From: Fimbriimonadales bacterium
Lineage (GTDB): Bacteria > Armatimonadota > Fimbriimonadia > Fimbriimonadales > GBS-DC
Direction of reading: 5' to 3'
DNA length: 8,511 bases
Assembly (NCBI GenBank): GCA_025060055.1
Contig: JANXCK010000143.1
Span: 1 to 8,511, forward strand
Made by a program: the position numbers and the translations under genes. Shown here in pieces: positions 1-5,076 of the stretch; positions within the stretch are counted from its first letter, which is position 1, and each line of letters begins with the position of its first letter. The notes below the pieces were generated by a model that saw only the letters and a program-made list of their open reading frames with translations, searched no databases and was not told the DNA's origin.

Positions 1-187
1 TCCAGAATACTGGATTGTCGACTTAGAAAGCCAGCACCTTGAGGTGTACCGAGACCCCGCGCCATCGCCTGATGCTCCGTTCGGCTATGCGTACCGCACG
101 CGAATGGTGCTACAACCAGCCGATTCGGTTGCGCCGTTGGCAAAGCCGAATCGTCCGATTCGTGTTGCGCGGCTCTTCGCGGTTTAG
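1..187 (+). CDS. Uma2 family endonuclease-like protein, C-terminal fragment (5' end outside window)
   Basis: An open frame enters from the left edge (first full codon at base 2) and ends at TAG 185-187, giving 61 residues. It begins PEYWIVDLESQHLEVYRDP, the typical late segment of Uma2 (DUF820) proteins, in which a 'PEYWIVD' strand is followed by a short 'evYr' strand and a variable tail. Uma2 proteins have a PD-(D/E)XK restriction-endonuclease fold and usually occur in many copies in cyanobacteria, Chloroflexota, Armatimonadota and Deinococcota. Their biological role is poorly known. The catalytic Asp and Glu-x-Lys positions would lie upstream of the window, so activity cannot be judged. Nine bases separate its stop from the next gene, so the two may be co-transcribed. 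The family call rests on one motif. Confidence 0.8.
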   Translation, partial: PEYWIVDLESQHLEVYRDPAPSPDAPFGYAYRTRMVLQPADSVAPLAKPNRPIRVARLFAV

Positions 188-196
188 TCGCACTGT

Positions 197-940
197 ATGG
201 AACCGACGACGGCTGTGATTTTGGCGGGGGGTGAGTTGGAGCCAGCGTGGCAAGCGCAGTCGGGTGCGCGCTCGCGGGCAGAAGTGGTTGTTGGTGGCGC
301 GCCGATGTACCAGCATGTGCTGCGCGCCCTACAGAGCGTGGAGGCAATCCGCGCGATTCTGCTGGTGGGCAGCGCGCCTGCGGGCGAAGGCTACACCGTG
401 ATACCCCCTGGCGCAGACCTGCTGGAGAATGTGCGGCGCGGGCTGGAGCAGAGCCAGACTGAGTCGGTGCTGTTTGCCACAGTCGACCTACCGTTCCTGA
501 CAGCGGGGAGCGTGCAGTTCTTTTTGGGCGAGAGCCTGCGCAGCGGTGCAGCGCTTGCTTACGCGGTTGTGCCTGCCGAGCTGTGCCGTGCGCGGTTCCC
601 GCAGTTGAAGCGTACCACTGTGCGCCTGCGCGAGGGCGAGGTGACGGGGGGCAACCTGTTCTGGGCGCGGCGGGATGTTGCACTGCGCGAGCTGCATCGG
701 CTGGAAGCTCTCTATCGCGCTCGCAAACAGCCCGTGCGCCTCGCGATGCAAATCGGACTGGGACTGCTCCTGCGCTTCCTGTTCGCGCAGTATCTCAACC
801 CACGCCTGCTGAGCATCACCCAGATTGAGCAGCGCGTCGCGCAGATACTGCAGACCCCCGTGAAGGCGATTCTCACCCCGTACCCCGAAGTCGGCACGGA
901 CATCGATCGGCTCGAACACTGGCTGGCGGTGCGGGGTTAA
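197..940 (+). CDS. MobA-like NTP transferase domain protein
   Basis: This 247-residue protein has the layout of a GT-A fold nucleotidyltransferase (MobA-like, NTP_transf_3). It has an N-terminal nucleotide loop 'VILAGG' (residues 7-12), a 'VGGAPMYQHVLRAL' segment (32-45), a metal-site-like 'VDLPFLT' (96-102, Asp97), 'GGNLFWARRD' (151-160) and a C-terminal 'EVGTDIDRLEHW' (231-242) resembling the second metal/product-binding motif. Family members transfer NMP from an NTP to a phosphorylated sugar, alcohol or cofactor; the substrate here is unknown. The loop after LAGG is degenerate: the usual Arg/Gly and downstream Lys-Ala are replaced by 'GARSRAEV' (23-30), so it is unlikely to be true MobA. 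The ATG at 197 puts the LAGG motif at the normal distance from the N terminus; no clear ribosome binding site is visible. It lies just after the Uma2-like gene and converges on ylxR. Confidence 0.85.
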   Translation: MEPTTAVILAGGELEPAWQAQSGARSRAEVVVGGAPMYQHVLRALQSVEAIRAILLVGSAPAGEGYTVIPPGADLLENVRRGLEQSQTESVLFATVDLPFLTAGSVQFFLGESLRSGAALAYAVVPAELCRARFPQLKRTTVRLREGEVTGGNLFWARRDVALRELHRLEALYRARKQPVRLAMQIGLGLLLRFLFAQYLNPRLLSITQIEQRVAQILQTPVKAILTPYPEVGTDIDRLEHWLAVRG

Positions 941-961
941 TACTGACCGAAATCTCGAATT

Positions 962-983
962 ACCCCAATGCTGCCAGTGGGGT
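962..983 (+). terminator. weak hairpin after the MobA-like gene
   Basis: About 20 bases after the stop, ACCCCAAT pairs with AGTGGGGT with one internal mismatch, around a six-base loop. No T-run follows, so it is not a canonical intrinsic terminator. It could still aid 3' end formation or protect the transcript. Confidence 0.3.
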
Positions 984-1030
984 GCTGACTGTCTGTGACG
1001 CTTTCATTCTCGTTTGAGAATCTTACAATC

Positions 1031-1188
1031 GCTTCAAAAGTCAGAAGCTCCCTTTTCAACCCTCACCCCCAGCCCCTCTCCCGCGTCGCGGGGGAGGGGA
1101 GCCGAGTCCCCCACATCCACCCCGGGGGCGGGGGGGTCAGGGGGTGTGGGCCAAATAAGCAATTGAAAAAACCGATTGGTATTAAACA
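1031..1188. repeat. 158-base hairpin-forming repeat, copy 1
   Basis: First of two tandem direct copies. It aligns with copy 2 at an offset of 158 bases, with one or two compensating one-base shifts, at roughly 80% identity by hand. The blocks from 1060 to 1079 and 1080 to 1110 are nearly unchanged. An outer inverted repeat, CCCTCACCCCC (1060-1070) against GGGGGTGTGGG (1140-1150, one mismatch), encloses a 12-bp stem with a three-base loop (1073-1099, one G-T wobble). The second inner hairpin seen in copy 2 is degraded here. G-runs at 1124-1128, 1130-1136, 1140-1144 and 1148-1150 fit the G-quadruplex pattern. Open frames across it are low-complexity shadows. The family resembles C/G-rich intergenic hairpin repeats that I recall from many bacterial genomes. 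It may be a MITE or REP-like element, but no transposase or target-site duplication is visible. Confidence 0.85.
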
Positions 1189-1346
1189 GCTTCAAAAGTA
1201 AAAAGCCCCTATTTTGACCCTCACCCCCAGCCCCTCTCCCGCGTCGCGGGAGAGGGGAGCCGAGTCCCCCTCTTCCACCGCGTGGGAGAGGGGGAAAAGG
1301 GGGTGAGGGCAAATGAAGCATTTGAAAACTCGATTGGTATTATTAG
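1189..1346. repeat. 158-base hairpin-forming repeat, copy 2 (better preserved)
   Basis: Second tandem copy, ending about 10 bases past the ylxR stop. An outer perfect inverted repeat of 11 bases (1218-1228 with 1299-1309) closes two inner hairpins. One is a perfect 12-bp stem with a three-base loop (1231-1257). The other is a 13-bp stem with one wobble and a three-base loop (1266-1294). The whole can fold as a three-way, cloverleaf-like junction in single-stranded DNA or RNA. G-runs at 1284-1286, 1290-1294, 1299-1303 and 1307-1309 form a second G-quadruplex pattern. Lying between convergent genes, it may stop transcription from both sides, although no U-tract directly follows either stem. Confidence 0.87.
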
Positions 1347-1356
1347 CGGTTCGCAG

Positions 1357-1629
1357 CTATGGGCTGTGGTCTATGCGAAGCATTTCGGGGGCGACCTTTG
1401 CCTTGAGTGCGCGTTCCAAGCTTTTGCGCTTGAGCGCAAGGCGGAAGCAATTGGGGTTGGGGCACAGATACGCGCCGCGTCCGGGCAGTCTTTGGTCGGG
1501 GTCGATATGCACCTGATGCGTGGATGGGTCACGCGCGAACCGAACCAGTTCTGATTTGGGGGCGATGCGCCGACAGGCAGCGCACCGCCGCATCGGGCTA
1601 TGCCGACCTCTCTTTTTCGGCACGGGCAA
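1357..1629 (-). CDS. ylxR: YlxR/RnpM family RNA-binding protein (DUF448)
   Basis: A 90-residue basic protein with the YlxR signature: a 'PMRRCAACRR' block (12-21, Cys16 and Cys19), 'ELVRFARD' (27-34), 'GRGAYLC' (50-56) and 'CFRLALKRKSLERAL' (61-75). Family members are small nucleoid- or RNA-associated proteins encoded directly after nusA. In Bacillus subtilis the family has been linked to RNase P modulation (RnpM). The TTG start at 1629 has AGGAAG-type Shine-Dalgarno bases about five bases upstream. A GTG at 1623 could use the same site at a longer spacing. The first ATG (1593), four bases after the nusA stop, would cut off the family-conserved Pro before the Cys block and looks too short. 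With the TTG start the gene overlaps nusA by 32 bases, suggesting translational coupling. It is the last gene of its unit, followed directly by the repeats. Confidence 0.92.
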   Translation of the reverse strand: MPVPKKRGRHSPMRRCAACRRIAPKSELVRFARDPSTHQVHIDPDQRLPGRGAYLCPNPNCFRLALKRKSLERALKAKVAPEMLRIDHSP

Positions 1630-2695
1630 TCTCTTCCTCGGAGCGCACCTCCAGTTTCCAACCTGTCAGTTGCTCGGCAAGGCGCACATTCACACCGCCG
1701 CGTCCAACTGCCTGGCGCAACTGGTTGTTCGGTACAACGACCAGCGCGCTCTTGTTCGCCTTGTCCAAAATCACGCGGTTCACGCGGGCAGGGTTCAGCG
1801 CGTCTCGAATAAACTGCACTGGGTCGCTGCTCCACTCGATGATATCGATGTGCTCGCCGAATAGTTCGTTAGTGATGGCTTGTACGCGCATTCCGCGTTG
1901 TCCGAGGCACGCGCCAACGGCGTCGATGAGCGGGTTTTTGGAATGCACCGCGAGTTTGGTGCGCTCGCCAGGCTCACGCGCGATGGCTTTGATTTCGACA
2001 TCGCCGCTGGCGATTTCGGGCACTTCGTGCGCCAGCAGGCGGGCGACCAGCATCGGTTCCGTGCGCGAGGCGATGACCTTCATGTCGCGCAGACGCGGCT
2101 CGCGCCCGCGCTCCGCTTGCGGAATCCTGACTTCCAGCACCAGCACCTTCAACGGCTGCCCAATCTCATAAGTGTCGCGCGGGCTTTGGTGCTTTTCGGG
2201 CAACACCACTTCGATGCGCCCATACGAAAGAAGCACTTTCGGTCCGATGAACCGCTCAATGCGCGCGGTAATCACATCGCCGACACTGGCGTTCAGCTCA
2301 CGCAGGGCATGCTCGCGTTCCAACTCGCGTAGGCGTTGGGTCAGCACCTGAAACGCATTTTGCACGGCAATTCGTCCGAACTCCTCGATGGACGCCTCCA
2401 TCTGGACTGTGTCGCCCACTTCCAACGCGGGGTTCAGCTTCTGTGCCTCTTCCAGCGCAATCTGCGTGCTTTCGTCGGTCACGACGCCAACCACTTCCTT
2501 CTCCACAAAAATCCGAAAACAGTTAGGTTTGTCTGGCGCGAACTTTGCATGCACTCGCGCGTTCTGAGGCAGGTGCATCTGCTTCCGATAAGCATTTGCA
2601 AATGCACTTTCCAGAGTCGCCAGCAGCTCGGGATAGGGAATCCCGCGCTCGCGCTCCAGCTGTTTCAACACCTCCACGATTTCGTTGCATAGCAT
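1598..2695 (-). CDS. nusA: transcription termination/antitermination factor NusA
   Basis: This 365-residue cytoplasmic protein binds RNA polymerase and nascent RNA and controls pausing, hairpin-dependent termination and antitermination. Domains in order: N-terminal polymerase-binding domain (about 1-130, with the typical 'ALESAFANAYRKQ'-like helix at 28-39), S1 domain (about 135-207), KH1 (about 225-290, GxxG loop GQRG at 265-268) and KH2 (about 300-350, loop GRGG at 331-334). The 'SRTEPMLVARLLAHEVPEI' linker (210-228) is highly characteristic. It stops soon after KH2 and lacks the C-terminal acidic repeats of proteobacterial NusA, as in many other phyla. The ATG at 2695 is preceded by GGGGGT eight bases upstream. 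rimP is not upstream and infB does not follow ylxR, unlike the common rimP-nusA-ylxR-infB order. Confidence 0.97.
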   Translation of the reverse strand: MLCNEIVEVLKQLERERGIPYPELLATLESAFANAYRKQMHLPQNARVHAKFAPDKPNCFRIFVEKEVVGVVTDESTQIALEEAQKLNPALEVGDTVQMEASIEEFGRIAVQNAFQVLTQRLRELEREHALRELNASVGDVITARIERFIGPKVLLSYGRIEVVLPEKHQSPRDTYEIGQPLKVLVLEVRIPQAERGREPRLRDMKVIASRTEPMLVARLLAHEVPEIASGDVEIKAIAREPGERTKLAVHSKNPLIDAVGACLGQRGMRVQAITNELFGEHIDIIEWSSDPVQFIRDALNPARVNRVILDKANKSALVVVPNNQLRQAVGRGGVNVRLAEQLTGWKLEVRSEEEIARAEKERSA

Positions 2696-2704
2696 CGTGC
2701 ATTA

Positions 2705-2717
2705 CCCCCTTTGGGGG
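2705..2717 (-). promoter_or_regulatory. nusA ribosome binding site inside a small hairpin
   Basis: On the - strand, CCCCC-AAA-GGGGG lies just upstream of the nusA start. The GGGGG arm followed by T is the best Shine-Dalgarno-like element, about eight bases before ATG 2695. The five-bp G-C stem could mask the ribosome site when folded. The three-base loop is tight but feasible. Confidence 0.45.
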
Positions 2718-2731
2718 CGTCTCGGCTCTTA

Positions 2732-2760
2732 TAAAATAAGAGTGGGCGAAACCCCACTCT
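2732..2760 (-). terminator. intrinsic terminator between the STN-like gene and nusA
   Basis: On the - strand, AGAGTGGG and CCCACTCT form a perfect eight-bp stem around a GTTTCG loop, followed at once by TATTTTAT. This is a good Rho-independent terminator in the leftward direction only, since there is no T-run on the + strand. It lies about 75 bases past the stop of the STN-like gene, so it may end that operon. It also lies downstream of a promoter-like element, so it could instead act in the nusA leader. Confidence 0.75.
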
Positions 2761-2786
2761 CTGCGCGTCCGTCGCCGCCCACCGAG

Positions 2787-2816
2787 AGTATACCCTATCG
2801 AGGTGGGGAATGTCGG
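2787..2816 (-). promoter_or_regulatory. nusA: candidate sigma70-type promoter for nusA-ylxR
   Basis: On the - strand, a -35-like CCGACA (2811-2816, 4 of 6 matches to TTGACA) and a -10-like TATACT (2787-2792, 5 of 6 matches to TATAAT) are separated by 18 bases. A start near 2780 would give a leader of about 85 bases containing the terminator hairpin and the ribosome-site hairpin. The call is made by eye in a G/C-rich region. Confidence 0.45.
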
Positions 2817-2835
2817 CGTCGTCGGCTTGGAGTGA

Positions 2836-5052
2836 CTACGGCTCCTGCTCAGTAGGGGGTAGTGGCGGCAGTGAGAACGGCTCCTCCCGCGCCAGTGCGA
2901 ATGCGTAGCGGGCGAATCGGCTGTCCGATGTAAAGAACTCTATCAGGTAGCCCCTGACCCGTAGTTGCACCAGACGCCTGTCAGAAGCTTCCTGGAGTGC
3001 CTTATGCATGTCCCGAATTGCCCTTGTGCGTGTTGCTTCGGCGTCCTCGCCCGTTGCCGCGTATCCTACAAAGTAGCGGTCGTAGTACCCCTCTGGAGCG
3101 ACCAGTACGGGGAAAGCCAACTCTGCGCAGCGTGTTAGCCGAACCAACGACTCGGCAGGAGGTGTTTTGAGTCGCGCTTCCAGTCGCTCAGGCGTCTCGT
3201 CGTCCAAAACATATACAACCAAGGAAGTCGTCAAGTTCTGCAAGGTGCTGGGGAGCGTGCGCTCCTGAGCGGGCATCGGCTCGCGGAACAGCCACTGCGC
3301 AGGTGGGAAATCAACGCGCAACGCCTCCAAGTAGCGTGTTTGCTGCGAACGGTTCAATCGGCTCCAGTGCAGTGGCTCGCCTGTTGCGAGCAGGCGTCGC
3401 TGCCCCTCGCTCAGCGACGCCAAAAAGCGCAACGCAGGCAAACAGTCAATCAGCGACTGTATAGGGAAACGCGTAAGGGGCATGTTGGCGTGGCTCTGAC
3501 TCTGCATTAGGTAATCGACCTGCTGCTTGGACAATTTGCCTGCCAGCGCGACATAGTCCCACAGGTCGTCCGCGTTCTGCTCGGCTTTTCGTTCCAGCGG
3601 GCGCAGCCACGACTCAGGGATTTCGAATAGGCGCAGCTCCCAGTAGCGTTTGTGGCGCGCCATCAGATACCCCGCGTCGTCGATGCGCAGCCAGACGCGC
3701 TCGTGCAGGGGCTGTAGCAAGGCGCGCGGCGAGAGGTCGGGTTTCAGAATCGGCTCTAGGTGGGCAGTGCGGAACGCATCGCTCAGTACGGGACGGCGTG
3801 TCGCCCATGCCAGCCACTCCAGCGCGTCCGCTGAGGTGTACCGATAGCCCACCGATTGCCCAGCGAAGTACGGCTGCGGTTGGAACGCTGCGCGGTGCGG
3901 CGCAGGCGCGGGGCGTTCGGGCAACGCCGAGCGCAGCTTCGACTTGGGTGTTGCCCACATGTCCCAGTAGCGCCACAGCGACGAGTCGGTCTCGCGCAGG
4001 TTCCAAGGCAACAAAGTGCTGCTTGAGATGCTACGCACAGCCGAGAAAGGTTCAGACTCTGACCCTTGCACCACGTTACCATCAGAATCAAGAACTGCTA
4101 TCTTCATCCGAGGAACGCTGAGCAGCCGATATTCAACTGTCCCGTGCAGCGGTAGCAGTTTGAGCCACATCCCCGCGAACTCAGGGTTGCTGGGAGAGAC
4201 ATTCCGCAGTATATGGCGCAATTCGCGCTCCGTGTATAGCGTGAGCGCAGTATGATCGCGTAGGAGATTTGGCAGTGGTACTTCAGGGAAGCGATACACG
4301 CCCTGCGCAGGCTGCGTGCTGAGACCAATCCACTGCCCATCAAGGACGGCGTGGAGTGCGCGGTCAGGCAGGGCGGCGAGGCAGACATATGCGTAAGCGT
4401 CAGAAGACCAGTAGCCGTAGCCCTCGTGGTATCGGATGGTTCCGTCGGGCGCGACGCTGTGGGCAGCGAAGGCAGTGAGCGGCTCCAACAGTTTGAGGCG
4501 CAACCGCTCGGTATCGTTCAGTTCCGCGTGGCGCGCCATCAGGCGTTCACGCTCCTGAATGCGCTCGTCAGCAGGCAGTTTCAGAATCTCGCGCACTTGG
4601 TGCCGCAGCTCACGCAGAGCGCTGAGCCGTGCCCTGCGCATCTGGTTCTGTGCACGCTCCTCTTCCAGACGCACGGGTTCGGGAACCCGCACGATGTAGC
4701 CGCCTTCCTCATGCGGGTGCCACTCATAGCGCATCAGACGCGTCAACTGGGTCAGCACCTCGTGGGCGGGGCGGTCTTCCACGAAGATGCAAACCTTTTC
4801 CTGCGCGATTGCATCTGTGCAGCGCAACGGCACGCCCACCTGACGACCTATCATGCGCAGAGCGTCGCGCAACGGCTCCAGCTTTAGCCAGACCGTGATG
4901 CACGTGTGCAACCGAGCGTCTTCCGAGAGAGCAGCAGGTTGCGCCGATGCGCCCATCAGCGCCAGCGTTGCCAACCACACACAGAGGTCAACCCGCCACA
5001 TACGCTCACTGCAGGAGTGCTTCGAGAGACGGAAGCAAATTCCTGTTTCCAT
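2836..5052 (-). CDS. exported protein of unknown function with STN-like domain(s)
   Basis: I do not recognise this 738-residue protein as a named family. An N-terminal signal-like segment is visible (hydrophobic core about 25-36, possible cleavage after 'ASA' near 37), so export from the cytoplasm is likely. Residues about 55-122 ('LKLEPLRDALRMIGRQVGVP' up to 'GGYIVRV') have the pattern of an STN (secretin/TonB short N-terminal) domain. A charged helical stretch follows (about 127-195). Residues about 407-481 repeat the same pattern ('SADALEWLAWATRRPVLSD' through 'YWELRLFEIPES'), suggesting a second, diverged STN-like module. The C-terminal third has no recognisable motif and ends in a Pro-rich tail (728-738). 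No secretin channel or beta-barrel domain is evident. The start is uncertain: ATG 5052 and ATG 5001 (residue 18, directly before the signal core) both lack a clear ribosome site. Twenty-four bases separate it from the transporter gene, so it is probably last in that operon. Confidence 0.85.
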   Translation of the reverse strand: METGICFRLSKHSCSERMWRVDLCVWLATLALMGASAQPAALSEDARLHTCITVWLKLEPLRDALRMIGRQVGVPLRCTDAIAQEKVCIFVEDRPAHEVLTQLTRLMRYEWHPHEEGGYIVRVPEPVRLEEERAQNQMRRARLSALRELRHQVREILKLPADERIQERERLMARHAELNDTERLRLKLLEPLTAFAAHSVAPDGTIRYHEGYGYWSSDAYAYVCLAALPDRALHAVLDGQWIGLSTQPAQGVYRFPEVPLPNLLRDHTALTLYTERELRHILRNVSPSNPEFAGMWLKLLPLHGTVEYRLLSVPRMKIAVLDSDGNVVQGSESEPFSAVRSISSSTLLPWNLRETDSSLWRYWDMWATPKSKLRSALPERPAPAPHRAAFQPQPYFAGQSVGYRYTSADALEWLAWATRRPVLSDAFRTAHLEPILKPDLSPRALLQPLHERVWLRIDDAGYLMARHKRYWELRLFEIPESWLRPLERKAEQNADDLWDYVALAGKLSKQQVDYLMQSQSHANMPLTRFPIQSLIDCLPALRFLASLSEGQRRLLATGEPLHWSRLNRSQQTRYLEALRVDFPPAQWLFREPMPAQERTLPSTLQNLTTSLVVYVLDDETPERLEARLKTPPAESLVRLTRCAELAFPVLVAPEGYYDRYFVGYAATGEDAEATRTRAIRDMHKALQEASDRRLVQLRVRGYLIEFFTSDSRFARYAFALAREEPFSLPPLPPTEQEP

Positions 5053-5076
5053 TTTGGTGCGAGCGCGCTGTCTGCC

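Larger units (their letters stand above)
941..1356. other. intergenic region between convergent genes
   Basis: No gene is supported here. It holds a weak hairpin (962-983), a short A/T-richer stretch (about 1000-1030) and the two tandem repeat copies, which fill nearly all the space up to the ylxR stop. The bases at 1013-1030 faintly resemble the tail of a repeat copy, which may hint at an eroded third copy. Confidence 0.8.

Noticed and set aside
121..162. Eight-base inverted repeat (CGATTCGG with CCGAATCG) plus a further CCGATTCG copy
   Set aside because: It lies inside the Uma2-like coding region with a 17-base loop and no T-run; it looks incidental.
995..1321. Open frames on both strands across the repeats (68 and 95 codons)
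   Set aside because: They are Pro/Gly/Arg-rich translations of the hairpin repeat, have no family match and follow the repeat units rather than a coding pattern.
1524..2692. Several long + strand open frames opposite nusA
   Set aside because: They are shadows of the nusA coding strand in G/C-rich DNA; nusA is unambiguous by domain content.
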